Counted from the first letter of the stretch, positions 1-9,293 are shown. The stretch: 64,000 nt of DNA from JAKPAM01 sp047601745 (GCA_047601745.1 JASGIS010000001.1:1302001-1366000); one strand, 5' to 3'. The notes: generated from the sequence alone by a model not told the origin. Made by a program: numbers and translations.

Positions 1-59
1 CCGAGGATCAGCAAGACGAGCACGACGGAGAGCGGAATGAGCAGATACAGGATGTCCAT
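1..59 (-). CDS. ccoS: CcoS, cbb3 oxidase assembly protein (5' fragment)
   Basis: Only the first 19 codons lie in the window; the gene continues off the left edge. The translation begins MDILYLLIPLS and is a single hydrophobic helix, which matches the highly conserved start of CcoS. CcoS is a small membrane protein needed to insert cofactors into cbb3-type cytochrome c oxidase. It starts 2 bp after the stop of ccoI on the same strand, the usual ccoI-ccoS arrangement, so the two are almost certainly one transcript. The structural oxidase genes are probably further left. Confidence 0.85.
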   Translation of the reverse strand, partial: MDILYLLIPLSVVLVLLIL

Positions 60-61
60 GA

Positions 62-2599
62 TCAAGCGCCGGTCGCGGGCCGCGCCGGCGTCGTGGCCGG
101 CGCGCGTTGCGGCACCGGCGGACGTTTGCCGCCGGTGCCCGTCATGTCGCCGCCGGACGTGCCGGCGCGCGTGATCGGGCGGGCCAGCCGCGTCGCGTTG
201 GCGACGACGATCAGCGAACTGGCGGCCATGCCCAGGCCCGCGACCCAGGGCGGCATCGCGCCGATGACGGCCAGCGGGATCGACACGGCATTGTAGGTAA
301 GCGCCCAGCCGAAGTTCTCGCGGATGATGCGCAGGCAGCGGCGCGCATGGCCGATCGTCGCGACGACCGCCGTCAGGTCGTCGCCGATGACGACGAAGTC
401 CGCGCTGGCCCGCGCCAGCGGCACCGAACGTCCCATCGCGAACGACACCTGCGCCTGACGCAGCACCGGCGCGTCGTTGATGCCGTCGCCGACCATCGCG
501 ACGCGGCGGCCGGCCTGCTGCAGCTCGCGCACGTAGGCGAGCTTGTTCTCGGGCGTGCAGCCGCCGCGGGCCTGCGCCGGGACGATGCCCACGCGGCCGG
601 CCAGCGCCTGCACCGCGGCCGGCCGGTCGCCGGACAGCAGGTGCACGTCGATCCCGGCGGCCTGCAGCGCGCGCACGGCGGCCGGCGCATCGGGCCGCAG
701 GTCTTCGTCCAGATCGAAGCTGGCGAGCCAGCCGTCGGGGCCGCTCAGGTGCAGCGTGCGGCCGAGCCGGGCCGCCGATGCCTGCCGGACGTCGCCGGCC
801 TCTTCCCGTTCGCGCGACACGGACTCGTCGATGCGGCAGAACGACGCCGAGCCGAGCCGCAGCAGCGTGACGGCCGGCGCCATGCCGTCGGTGCCCTCGA
901 CGAACACACGGGCGACGATGCCCTGGCCGGCGACTTCCTCGGCATCGAGCACGCGCAGCGACTCGACGAACGGATCGACGGCCTCGAACGCGGCGATATC
1001 GGCCGCGCCGTCCCATCGCCCGGACGCGGAACCGGCGGCGGCCTGCGCGCGCTGCAACGCGCGCGAGGCCGGATGCAGCGACTGGCGCGCGACCAGCGCC
1101 GCCAGCGCCAGCGCGCGCTCCGGCGTCAGGCCGTCGGCGCAGCGCGTGCGGACCAGTCGCAGCGCGTCGCTGGTCAGCGTGCCGGTCTTGTCGAACACGA
1201 CGGTGTCGATCGCCGCGCCGCGCTCGACCGCGTCCAGATCGCACACCATGATGCCGCGCCGCGCCAGCGCGCCGGAAGCGGCCAGCATCGCCGCCGGCGT
1301 GGCCAGCGACAGCGCGCACGGGCAGGTGACGACCAGCACCGCCACCGCCGTGCGCACGGCCATGGCCGGATCGACCATCCACCACCAGGCCGCGCACAGG
1401 CTGGCGACCAGCAGCACGCCGACCAGGAACGGCATCGCGATGCGGTCGGCCAGCCGCGCGACCCGCGGCCGGTCGACGGCCGCCGTGCGGATCAGTTCGG
1501 CGATCTGGCCGTAGCGCGTCCGCTCGCCGGTCGACGTCAGGCCGACCTCGACGACGGCGCTCAGGTTGTGGCTGCCGGCCAGCACCGGCTGGCCGACGCC
1601 GCGCAGCACCGGCGTCGATTCGCCGGACAGCAGCGATTCGTCGGCCTGCGTCACGCCGACCTCGATGCGGCCGTCGCCGGGAAAGGTCTCGCCCGGATAG
1701 ACGCGCACGCGGTCCCCGGTCCTGAGCCGGCGCACCGCCATCCGCAGCCAGCGGCCGTCGGGCTGCCGCACCTCGACCGTATCGGGCAGGCGGCCCAGCA
1801 GCGCTTCGATCGCGTCGGCCGAGCGCCGGCGCATCCGCGCTTCGAGCCAGCGGGCGCTGAGCAGGAAGAACACGAACATCGTCACCGAATCGAAGTACAC
1901 CTCGCGCCCGAGCCAGCCGTCGGGCTGGAACGTCGCGATCGTGCTCGCGGCGAACGCGATCAGCAGCCCGGCGCTGACCGTCAGGTCCATGCCGATACGC
2001 CCGGCGCGCAGGTCGCGCAGGCTCTGCCGGAAGAACGGACCGCACGAGAAGATCAGCACCGGCAGCGTCAGCATCCACGACGCCCAACGCAGCAGCTTGA
2101 CGATGTCCGCGGGCATGCCGGCCGCGTCCTCGACGTACGACGGATACGCGTACATCATCACCTGCATCATGCACAGCGCCGCGACCAGCCAGCGCCACAG
2201 CGCCCGCCGTTCCTGCCGCTGGTGGCGCAGCCGGTCGACGTGGCCGTTGGCCGGCGTCATCGGATAACCGGCGCGCCGCGCCGCGGCGAACCAGATCGAC
2301 GGCCGCGTGACGGCCGCGTCCCAGATGACGCGCGCGCGCCCGTTGACGGTATTGACCTGGACCTGGCCGACGCCCGGCACCGCCAGCAGCGCCGCCTCGA
2401 TGTTCAGGCCGCAGGCCGCGCAGACGATGTTCTCGACCAGGACGTCCGACTCCCACTGTCCGGCGGACTCGTCGCCCGCCGCATCGGCCGGGTCCCCGTC
2501 GCGCGGCGAATACCCGGCCGCGCGCAGCGCCCGACCGAAACTGGACCACTCCTGCGGGTCGTCCAGCGCGATCAGGTCGGGTTGGGGGGAGTCTGCCAT
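62..2599 (-). CDS. ccoI: CcoI/FixI-type copper-transporting P1B ATPase
   Basis: An 845-residue heavy-metal P-type ATPase that supplies copper for cbb3 oxidase assembly. It has a heavy-metal-associated domain with CAAC at residues 60-63, membrane segments from about 138, a CPC ion-binding motif at 426-428, the phosphorylation motif DKTGT at 470-474 and a GDGINDAP hinge near the C-terminus. The C-terminus ends in a Pro/Ala/Thr-rich tail. I chose the ATG at 2599 because the protein from MADSPQPDL onward looks family-like, while the open frame above it does not. The ATPase keeps the single CAAC domain, but I see no additional N-terminal cysteine cluster like that in many FixI proteins. It is followed immediately by ccoS. 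Confidence 0.92.
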   Translation of the reverse strand: MADSPQPDLIALDDPQEWSSFGRALRAAGYSPRDGDPADAAGDESAGQWESDVLVENIVCAACGLNIEAALLAVPGVGQVQVNTVNGRARVIWDAAVTRPSIWFAAARRAGYPMTPANGHVDRLRHQRQERRALWRWLVAALCMMQVMMYAYPSYVEDAAGMPADIVKLLRWASWMLTLPVLIFSCGPFFRQSLRDLRAGRIGMDLTVSAGLLIAFAASTIATFQPDGWLGREVYFDSVTMFVFFLLSARWLEARMRRRSADAIEALLGRLPDTVEVRQPDGRWLRMAVRRLRTGDRVRVYPGETFPGDGRIEVGVTQADESLLSGESTPVLRGVGQPVLAGSHNLSAVVEVGLTSTGERTRYGQIAELIRTAAVDRPRVARLADRIAMPFLVGVLLVASLCAAWWWMVDPAMAVRTAVAVLVVTCPCALSLATPAAMLAASGALARRGIMVCDLDAVERGAAIDTVVFDKTGTLTSDALRLVRTRCADGLTPERALALAALVARQSLHPASRALQRAQAAAGSASGRWDGAADIAAFEAVDPFVESLRVLDAEEVAGQGIVARVFVEGTDGMAPAVTLLRLGSASFCRIDESVSREREEAGDVRQASAARLGRTLHLSGPDGWLASFDLDEDLRPDAPAAVRALQAAGIDVHLLSGDRPAAVQALAGRVGIVPAQARGGCTPENKLAYVRELQQAGRRVAMVGDGINDAPVLRQAQVSFAMGRSVPLARASADFVVIGDDLTAVVATIGHARRCLRIIRENFGWALTYNAVSIPLAVIGAMPPWVAGLGMAASSLIVVANATRLARPITRAGTSGGDMTGTGGKRPPVPQRAPATTPARPATGA

Positions 2600-2729
2600 C
2601 GCCACAGTCTGCCACGCGCCGCTCGCCGAGCGTTGACGCAGATCATTGGCGACGGCGGCCCCGTTTACCCCCCACCCGATCATCGCCGCCCGAACCGAAC
2701 GAATGCCACGTTGCTGGGGAGCCGAGGGA

Positions 2730-3125
2730 CTAGGGCAGCAGGACCAGCAGCGCGGCCGGCAGGTTGCACAGCGCGTGCAGCCACGCCGCGGCACCGAGCC
2801 CGCGGCCGAAGCCCTTCGACCGCCGTTCGAGGAACAGACGGCCGAACCAGTAGAACCCCCAGGCCGCGGGAACGGCGATCACGGCGGAGCCCGCTCCCCA
2901 TCCGTGCACCGCGCCGCTCAGGACGGCGGCCGCGATGACGGCCCGCGTCCCGGAAATTCCGAACGTTCGGACCAGCGCGACGACAGCGAGCGCGAACGCC
3001 GTCGTCTCGACGACCGGGCCGAAGACGAGCAGGCCGAACAACTGCCGCGCCGTGCTCCCGGTCAGCGCGAGCGGCTCGGGAAACGCCCGGCCCGCGAGCC
3101 GGAAACCCGCGTGCGCGGCCAGCAT
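2730..3125 (-). CDS. CPBP-family (CAAX protease-like) membrane protein, N-terminus uncertain
   Basis: A 131-residue hydrophobic protein with three elements resembling the CPBP intramembrane protease signature: VVETTAF where the family has a Glu-Glu motif, SGAVHG (the first His) and LHALCN (the His/Asn motif). The second Glu of the first motif is Thr here, so catalytic activity is doubtful. The frame stays open upstream of the ATG and encodes a further hydrophobic stretch (about 3126-3180, WIALVAIVTVPSFLY), but no ATG, GTG or TTG occurs in that frame. The true start may therefore be noncanonical or lost to a frameshift. The substrate is unknown, and there is no obvious link to ccoI. Confidence 0.55.
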   Translation of the reverse strand: MLAAHAGFRLAGRAFPEPLALTGSTARQLFGLLVFGPVVETTAFALAVVALVRTFGISGTRAVIAAAVLSGAVHGWGAGSAVIAVPAAWGFYWFGRLFLERRSKGFGRGLGAAAWLHALCNLPAALLVLLP

Positions 3126-3292
3126 GTACAGGAACGATGGAACCGTGACGATCGCGACCAGCGCGATCCAGCGCCCGGGGCCGGACGTCCGGTCGCGATC
3201 GCCGCGTTCGATCCCGTCCCGGGATCGGCTGTCATCGGCGGGAAGACGGATTTCGCTCCCCTCGCGGATGCTCGTCCGGGTCCATGCTCGCG

Positions 3293-6040
3293 TCAGATCA
3301 GCAACGGCGATCCGGCCTGCACGCCGAGCAGCCGCTCCGCCGAGAAACCGTCCGAGGTCATCACCAGCGCGTCGGCGTCGAACAACGCGCCCAGGTCGGC
3401 CGACGCGAGCTGGCCGGCACCCGGCCCGACCGTCACGCCGGACAACGTGATCGTGCCGAGCGAGGCGCCCGCGCCGTCGCCGCCGTGCAGACCGATGACG
3501 ATGTTGCCCGAGGTGTCGGTCGACACGCTCAGATACTGATTCGGGCTGGTCGCCGCCGTGACGTCCTCGCGACCGAGATTGGTGTCGGCGCAGTCGGTCG
3601 TCGCGGCGCCGGGCGCGCCCGGGCCGCGATGCACGCCGGCCGTATCGAGCACGTCGATCAGCGCGATCCGGTCGACGCCCAGCTCGAAGTCGTGGATCAC
3701 GTCGTTGCCGTTCTGAGTCTGCATCGAATAGACGAACACGTCGGTCGCGTGATCGTGCGTGATCGCGCCGGTGGCCTGGTCCAGACGGCCGCCGACCAGC
3801 GCGTCGTCGCCGACCTGGCCGAACAGGACGTCGCGTCCCGCGCCGCCGACCAGCAGGTCGTTCCCCCCGCCGGCCACCGACAGGCCGACGCGGTGGATGT
3901 CCAGGCCCGGATCGGCGGCCGCTCCGGCCGGCCCCGGTGCGCTGATGATCTGCAGCGCGGCGGTTTCGTCGTGGTCGATGCCGATCGACCAGGTCCAGGT
4001 CTGCGCGCCGTCGCCGCTCGGCGTCGAGAACCCCTGCGGCGCGCTGCCCTCGACCGTCGACCAGGTCTTGGTCTGACCGTCATAGTGTCCGAGCACGTCG
4101 CCGTCGAACCGGATCTCGAGCGAGGTGCCGCTGGACGCCAGGCCCGAGACCGTCATCGACAGGTTCAGTTCGGCGATGCCGACGATGACGGTCTGCGCCA
4201 TCGCCGCCGGGCCGCCGGCCAGCGCGTTGGCGCTGGTATTCCACAGGTGATGCTCGCCGGCGGCGGCGTGAGGGTCGGCGACGAGCGCCAGCATCGTCGC
4301 GTCGCTGGCGTCCGGCGCGCCGGCACGCGTGTCCCAGAACTCGAAGCGGCCGTTGCGCACGCTGACGCCGTTGTCGCCGACCAGCACCTGGTCGCTGTCG
4401 TCGCCGGCCAGGATGTTCGTCGCGCCGGGAAACGGAAGCGGCAGGAAATAACCGACCTGCAACGCGGCCGACGGCGTATCGATCGCCGTCGGCCGGTTCG
4501 CGCCGAGCCGCAGGTCATCGACGCTGCCGACCGCGGCGCCCGATGCATCGAAATACTCGGCGCGCAGCAGCGTGGGCGCATCGGCCGCCAGGTAGTTGGT
4601 GCCGTAGGCGCGCGACGAATACGCGCCGCTGGCGTCGATCGGCAGGTCGTGCGTGCCCAGGCTGTCGGTGACGCGCACCATCACGACGTTCTGCGCGGCG
4701 ACGCCCGACAGATAACCGTACTGCCACGGCGACTCGAACGTGAAGTCGGACGTCGGCGGCCGATCGACGGCCACGGCCGGCGTCGCGGCCACCTCGCCGG
4801 CGTTGCCGGCCGCGTCGACGGCCCAGGCCTGCAGGCCCTGACCCACCGCGCCGTCCGGCAGCCGCGCGACCGACAACTGCCAACGGCCATCGGCACCGGC
4901 CTGCGTACTGGTCGACAACACGCCCCAGGTGACGAACACGGTACTGCCGGCCTCGGCGTGGCCGGTGACGAGCAACGGCGACGACGCTTCGTGCGGCGAC
5001 AGCGTGCCGTCGCCGCCGATCGGATCGACGACGACCGCCGGCGGAGCCGTCCGATCGAAGGTGATCGACGCGGAGCCGGTACGACTGATGCCATTGGCGT
5101 TGCTGGCCAGCGTCTGGATCGTATATACGCCATCGCCCGCCGGCAGTTCGCCGGCGGCGAAGGTCGCCGACCATGCGCCATCGGCATCGGTCGTCGTCGT
5201 GCGGGCGGCGGCGCCCAGCATCACGGTGACCTGCGTGCCGGCGCCGGCGCCGTCGACCCTGCCTTCGATCGTCACGCCCTGCGCCATCTGCGACGGACCG
5301 TAGGCCGACGCCAGCTTGTCCTCATCGACGGTCGGCACCGCCGGCGGAGACTGCGTCGAGCCGCCCCCCTGGTTCGATGGACCGCCCGAGCCCGAACCGC
5401 CGGCGTTCGCCCCCCCGGACCCCGGACCGGCATCCGGCGTCCCGGTACCGGCCGCCCCGCTGCCTCCGCCTCCGCCTCCGCTGCCACTGCCACCGCCGCC
5501 ACCGCCACCGCCGGCGGCGGCCGCCACCAGACCCAGCCCGGCCAGCACACCGACGACCGCGGTCGTCGAAGGAGCGCCGGCGGCCGCGCCGGAAGCGATA
5601 TCGACGGGCGCCGCGCCGGCCGTGGCCGAAGCCGCCGCCCCCGCACCGGACGCCCCCGCACCAGACGCTCCCGCACCAGACGCTCCCGCATCGGACGAGC
5701 CTGCACCGGACGAAGACGCGGCGTCGGCCTGCGCGACCAGGATCGCGGCTTCGGGGGCGGCGCCGGCCGTGGCCGACCCGTCGGCGTTCGTCCGCGCATC
5801 GAACTCGTCGATCGTCTCGTCGCCGCGCCGCTCGCGCTCCGCGCGTTCGTGTTCGCGTCCGGCATCGACGTCCCGATCGGTGCGCGACGAGGCGGCGGCC
5901 CCGGTCATCGATTCGACGACGGACCCGGCGCCGGCCGGCGCGCGATGGGCCGCGGCGGCATCGATCGACGGCTGCTCGTCGGTGCGCCGGCTCGACGCGT
6001 CCCCGGAACCGGCGCGGCGCGCCGTAGGCAATCGGGTCAT
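3293..6040 (-). CDS. Large Ala/Gly-rich adhesin-like protein with Ig-like repeats and RTX/type I secretion C-terminus
   Basis: A 915-residue protein. The N-terminal ~140 residues are charged and contain tandem SGAGA repeats. A hydrophobic Ala patch followed by long glycine runs (about residues 170-215) resembles the start of LapA/BapA-like adhesins. Two Ig-like modules follow, with motifs such as GSTVFVTW and AVDAAGNAGE. The last ~190 residues carry degenerate RTX repeats (GGAGRDVLFGQVGDD) and an FxLGxDxIxLxD element (DFELGVDRIALID), as in type I secretion target domains. It is likely exported and surface-associated, but no type I transporter genes are in the window. An AGGGGA ribosome-binding site precedes the ATG. 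Confidence 0.75.
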   Translation of the reverse strand: MTRLPTARRAGSGDASSRRTDEQPSIDAAAAHRAPAGAGSVVESMTGAAASSRTDRDVDAGREHERAERERRGDETIDEFDARTNADGSATAGAAPEAAILVAQADAASSSGAGSSDAGASGAGASGAGASGAGAAASATAGAAPVDIASGAAAGAPSTTAVVGVLAGLGLVAAAAGGGGGGGGSGSGGGGGGSGAAGTGTPDAGPGSGGANAGGSGSGGPSNQGGGSTQSPPAVPTVDEDKLASAYGPSQMAQGVTIEGRVDGAGAGTQVTVMLGAAARTTTTDADGAWSATFAAGELPAGDGVYTIQTLASNANGISRTGSASITFDRTAPPAVVVDPIGGDGTLSPHEASSPLLVTGHAEAGSTVFVTWGVLSTSTQAGADGRWQLSVARLPDGAVGQGLQAWAVDAAGNAGEVAATPAVAVDRPPTSDFTFESPWQYGYLSGVAAQNVVMVRVTDSLGTHDLPIDASGAYSSRAYGTNYLAADAPTLLRAEYFDASGAAVGSVDDLRLGANRPTAIDTPSAALQVGYFLPLPFPGATNILAGDDSDQVLVGDNGVSVRNGRFEFWDTRAGAPDASDATMLALVADPHAAAGEHHLWNTSANALAGGPAAMAQTVIVGIAELNLSMTVSGLASSGTSLEIRFDGDVLGHYDGQTKTWSTVEGSAPQGFSTPSGDGAQTWTWSIGIDHDETAALQIISAPGPAGAAADPGLDIHRVGLSVAGGGNDLLVGGAGRDVLFGQVGDDALVGGRLDQATGAITHDHATDVFVYSMQTQNGNDVIHDFELGVDRIALIDVLDTAGVHRGPGAPGAATTDCADTNLGREDVTAATSPNQYLSVSTDTSGNIVIGLHGGDGAGASLGTITLSGVTVGPGAGQLASADLGALFDADALVMTSDGFSAERLLGVQAGSPLLI
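5641..5715. repeat. 15-bp tandem repeats inside the adhesin-like gene
   Basis: About four near-identical 15-bp units of the type CCGCACCAGACGCTC lie head to tail and encode repeated Ala-Ser-Gly-Ala-Gly on the minus strand. Because the unit is a multiple of three, copy-number change would alter length without breaking the frame. The tract sits in the N-terminal low-complexity part of the adhesin-like protein. Confidence 0.75.
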
Positions 6041-6438
6041 GCATTCCCCTCTGTCTTAGTGATTGTCATGGCGATCGGCGTCGAACGACGGCGACGCGGT
6101 CGCTGATCGATCCGGCGGTGGAGGTCCGCCGGCCTTTCGACATTTGACCCCGCGCATCGCGATTCGCAAAGGCCGCGGGCACCGATACAACGGCCCGTCG
6201 ACGGTCGTCCGGCCCGGGCCGCGTCGCGACGACGGACGCGCTCCGTTCCCTCGGGGAACCTCGCGCGCGACGCGAGAAACGGCCGTCGAGGCGACGGCCC
6301 GGATCGGTGCGAGACCACGAATCGCCGAAAAAAAAGGCCCCGGATCGAGAGATCCGGGGCCAATCGCTTGCACGAAGAGACAGAAATTCCGGGGCGACGC
6401 GACCCGCCGGCAAGCGAGCCGGGGCGCGTCGGCGAAAC
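6041..6438. other. Intergenic gap between adhesin-like gene and BON lipoprotein
   Basis: About 400 bp without a convincing gene. It contains the terminator of the BON gene (6328-6361) and must contain the promoter of the adhesin-like gene near its left end. I see no recognisable operator or RNA. Confidence 0.5.
6328..6361 (-). terminator. Rho-independent terminator of the BON lipoprotein gene
   Basis: A perfect 11-bp stem (GGCCCCGGATC at 6336-6346 and its complement at 6351-6361) with a GAGA loop. Read on the minus strand it is followed by eight U residues (A-run 6328-6335). It lies about 80 bp after the stop of the BON gene. Confidence 0.92.
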
Positions 6439-6753
6439 TCAGGGCTTGATCACGATCTCGTTGCGTACCGCCTTGACGCCGTTCGTATTGCGGGCAATGG
6501 TCTCGGCCGACGATTTCTCGGTCGCGGACTTCGCGAAGCCGGACAGCATCACCGTACCGTTGAGCGTCTCGACGCTGATCGCGTTCGCATCGACCGCCTT
6601 GCTTTCGACGTACTTGGTCTTGATGGACGTCGTGATCGCCGCGTCGTCGACATAAGCGCCCATCGTCTGCTGGCCGCGTTGGACGGCGCAGCCGGCCGAC
6701 GCCATTAGCGCCGCGCAGAGCAGGGCGACGGACAACGATTTGCGAGGTTTCAT
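6439..6753 (-). CDS. BON-domain lipoprotein
   Basis: A 104-residue protein with a signal peptide and a lipobox (ASAGC, Cys at about residue 22), so it is probably lipid-anchored in the envelope. The rest is one BON domain (AAITTSIKTKY, then VETLNGTVMLSGFAKS and ARNTNGVKAVRNEI). OsmY-like BON proteins bind membranes and are linked to envelope or osmotic stress. A GGAG ribosome-binding site lies just before the ATG, and a strong terminator follows the gene, so it is monocistronic. Confidence 0.9.
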   Translation of the reverse strand: MKPRKSLSVALLCAALMASAGCAVQRGQQTMGAYVDDAAITTSIKTKYVESKAVDANAISVETLNGTVMLSGFAKSATEKSSAETIARNTNGVKAVRNEIVIKP

Positions 6754-7114
6754 GCATTCTCCTGAGCACGTGAGCGGGTATCGACAGGATGCCCGCGACG
6801 CGGCGGCGATCCCATGCGCCGCCGACTCTCTCCGCTGTAGGACAACGCCGGGTCGTGGCCCGCGCGGTCAACGAAACGTTCATCGCCGAAGGCAGATGGG
6901 CGACCGAACACCCGCCCGAGGCCGAGCGGATCGATCAGCGCGAAGGCGCTTATTCCGGCGCGATGCGCGACGAGCCGAACGGCGCGTCGGCATCGGCTGA
7001 CAGCGCGACGGGCTCGGCGCCGATCGGCAACGGCAGGCATCGGCTGATCAACGGCTGCTCGCGCGGCGGCGATGATGGATCGACTGGGCTGGCCAGTGCC
7101 ACCGGAGACCGCCG
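6754..7114. other. Intergenic gap, divergent promoters expected
   Basis: About 360 bp between the divergent BON lipoprotein and DUF3182 genes. Open frames here do not look protein-like. It should hold both promoters, but I see no clear -10/-35 pair or repeat. Confidence 0.4.
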
Positions 7115-8236
7115 ATGCCGCCGAACCGCTGTTCGCCCCGAACCGTCGTCACGCTGCCGCTGCGCGAGAACGAACCGCCGCACGAACGCGAGGTCCATCA
7201 TCATCTGGCCCGCTCGCTGGCCGTGCTGCTCGGCGGCGACTACGACGGCGATCACGATCCGGACCGGCCAGCCGATCAGCGGCGACCGCCGTATTTCCTG
7301 CCGAGCACGACGATCGTCGGCGCCGGGCGGGCGCGGGCGCTGGGCATCCGCGACGGCGACGATCTGTTCGGCGGCGTCGTCGACCGTGCGTTCATCTGCA
7401 CGAAGGCGATCACGCATCCGTTGACGACGGCCGATGCCCGACGGCCGCCGGGCTGGTCCGACGCGTTCGCGCAGCGCACGCGCGACGCGGTGCTGCCGGG
7501 CTGGACGGCTTTCTCGCTCGACGATCTGCGCGAAGGCGCGCGCCGCCTGCTCGAACACGGACCGGCGCGGCTCAAGCCCGTCAACGCGACGGCCGGCCGG
7601 GGCCAGCGAGTGATCGAGCGGCTGCAGGACATCGACGCCGCGCTGGCCGGTATCGATGCCGGCGAGCTGGCCGATTGCGGCATCGTCGTCGAAGCGCACC
7701 TCGACCGGGTCGACACGCTGAGCGTCGGCCAGGTGCGGGTCGGATCGCTGACGATCAGCTACTGCGGCACGCAACGACTGGTCGACGATCATCGCGGCGA
7801 GGCCGTCTACGGCGGCTCGTCGCTCGATGTCGTGCGCGGCGGCTTCGACGAGCTGCTGGCGCGCGAGCTGCCGGACGCGAGCAGGCGGGCGATCGAGCAG
7901 AGCCGCTGCTACGACCGCGCGGCGCTGGAATGCTTTGCGGGCCTGTACGCGTCGCGACGCAACTACGACGTCGCGCAGGGGCACGATGCCGAAGGCCGCT
8001 GGCGCTCGGGCGTGCTCGAGCAGTCCTGGCGCGTCGGCGGCGCGAGCGCGGCCGAGATCGGGGCGATGCTCGCGCTGCATGCCGATCCGGCGCTGCGGGC
8101 GGTGCGGGCCTGCTCGTACGAGGTATACGGCGACGCACCGCACTGCGAAGGCGCGACAGTCCTGTACGCGGGGAACGACCCCGAATTGGGAGAACTGACG
8201 AAGTACGTCACGATCGAGGCTCATGGCGACACATAG
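7115..8236 (+). CDS. DUF3182 family protein
   Basis: A 373-residue soluble protein whose sequence (LPLRENEPPHEREVHHHLA near the start, then LKPVNATAGRGQ and DCGIVVEAHL) matches the DUF3182 family of uncharacterised proteobacterial proteins. The pattern of a Lys-containing segment followed by acidic motifs recalls ATP-grasp enzymes, but that is inference. The gene overlaps the next gene, an alpha/beta hydrolase, by 14 bp, so they are translationally coupled and probably act together. The function is not known to me. Confidence 0.72.
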   Translation: MPPNRCSPRTVVTLPLRENEPPHEREVHHHLARSLAVLLGGDYDGDHDPDRPADQRRPPYFLPSTTIVGAGRARALGIRDGDDLFGGVVDRAFICTKAITHPLTTADARRPPGWSDAFAQRTRDAVLPGWTAFSLDDLREGARRLLEHGPARLKPVNATAGRGQRVIERLQDIDAALAGIDAGELADCGIVVEAHLDRVDTLSVGQVRVGSLTISYCGTQRLVDDHRGEAVYGGSSLDVVRGGFDELLARELPDASRRAIEQSRCYDRAALECFAGLYASRRNYDVAQGHDAEGRWRSGVLEQSWRVGGASAAEIGAMLALHADPALRAVRACSYEVYGDAPHCEGATVLYAGNDPELGELTKYVTIEAHGDT

Positions 8237-8981
8237 CGACGAAATCCGGATTCCGGTGGGCGGCGAGACGGTCGCCGGCACCATCATGACGCCCGGCTCG
8301 AACATTCCGGGCGTGCTGTTCGTGCACGGCTGGGGCGGCGCGCAGAGCTACGATCTGTCGCGCGCCCGGATGATCGCCGGCCTCGGCTGCGTATGCCTGA
8401 CCTTCGACCTGCGCGGACACGGCGCGACGCTGGAGGAACGCCAGCGCGTCACGCGCGAGGACAACCTGCTCGATCTGGTCAGCGCGTACGACCGGCTGAT
8501 CCGGCACCCGGCGATCGACCACGACGCGATCGCCGTCGTCGCCTGCAGCTACGGCGCGTATCTGGCAGCGCTGCTGACGACGATGCGGCCGGTGCGCTGG
8601 CTGGCGCTGCAGTCGCCGGCGCTGTACCGCGACACGCACTGGTCGATGCCGAAGTTCGAATTCGATCCGAAGGACCTGGCGACCTACCGCCGCACGATGA
8701 TCTCTCCGGAGCACAACCGCGCGCTTGGCGCCTGCGAACGATTCACCGGCGACGTGCTGCTGGTCGAAGCGGAGCACGACGAGATCGTTCCGCACGAGAC
8801 GATCATGAGCTATCGCGCCGCGTTCCTGCGTTCGCATTCGCTGACGCATCGGATCATCGACGGCGCCGATCACGGCCTGAGCAGCAAGCAGAGCCAGCAG
8901 GCCTACGCGGCGATCCTGACCCGCTGGGCGACCGAGATGATCGTCGGCGCGCGGACCGAGCGCAGCGCGCCGATCGGGTAA
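8223..8981 (+). CDS. Alpha/beta hydrolase
   Basis: A 252-residue single-domain alpha/beta hydrolase with the oxyanion motif VHGWGG, a nucleophile elbow ACSYGAY (the Ser plays the catalytic role, with Ala-Cys replacing the usual first Gly), an acidic residue in EAEHDEIVP and a catalytic His in GADHGLS. No signal peptide is visible, so it is cytoplasmic. It overlaps the DUF3182 gene and is followed 9 bp later by a small conserved gene, which suggests a three-gene operon. The substrate is unknown; the fold covers esterases, peptidases and thioesterases. Confidence 0.82.
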   Translation: MATHSDEIRIPVGGETVAGTIMTPGSNIPGVLFVHGWGGAQSYDLSRARMIAGLGCVCLTFDLRGHGATLEERQRVTREDNLLDLVSAYDRLIRHPAIDHDAIAVVACSYGAYLAALLTTMRPVRWLALQSPALYRDTHWSMPKFEFDPKDLATYRRTMISPEHNRALGACERFTGDVLLVEAEHDEIVPHETIMSYRAAFLRSHSLTHRIIDGADHGLSSKQSQQAYAAILTRWATEMIVGARTERSAPIG

Positions 8982-8990
8982 GCTGCGCGG

Positions 8991-9293
8991 GTGACCGAAG
9001 AGAATCAATTCATCATCGCGCCGTCGTTCATCGCGCTCTACGTGCCTGCCGGACGGATCAAGCCGACCGCATCGCGCGACGAGATCGCCGCGCGCTACGA
9101 GTTCTGCGAGGACCTCGCGAACCTGCTGACCGAACAGGCGGCGACCACGCGCTGGCAACTCGGCATCACCGAACGCGACGTGCTCGAGAGGATCCGCGCC
9201 GGACTCGACGGCGACGACGCACCGGTCTCGTCCGCGGAAGCGGACTGGATCGTCAGGCGGCTGGCCGAATTGCTCGACTGGCCGCCGCTGTGA
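8991..9293 (+). CDS. Small conserved hypothetical protein
   Basis: A 100-residue protein starting at GTG (MTEENQFIIAPSFIALY in translation). It looks soluble and helical, with a segment ERDVLERIRAGL and a C-terminal VRRLAELLDW. Proteins with this start and ending recur in Burkholderiales, in my recollection, without a known function. It lies 9 bp after the hydrolase on the same strand and probably belongs to the same operon. Confidence 0.6.
   Translation: MTEENQFIIAPSFIALYVPAGRIKPTASRDEIAARYEFCEDLANLLTEQAATTRWQLGITERDVLERIRAGLDGDDAPVSSAEADWIVRRLAELLDWPPL

Noticed and set aside
107..2938. Long plus-strand open frame opposite ccoI
   Set aside because: Arg/Ala/His-rich shadow frame; the minus-strand CcoI has all catalytic motifs.
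3284..6106. Plus-strand open frame opposite the adhesin-like gene
   Set aside because: Low-complexity Arg/Gly shadow without domain motifs; the minus frame shows Ig and RTX features and a good ribosome-binding site.
6950..8305. Minus-strand open frame opposite DUF3182
   Set aside because: Shadow; the plus-strand protein matches a known family and is coupled to the next gene.
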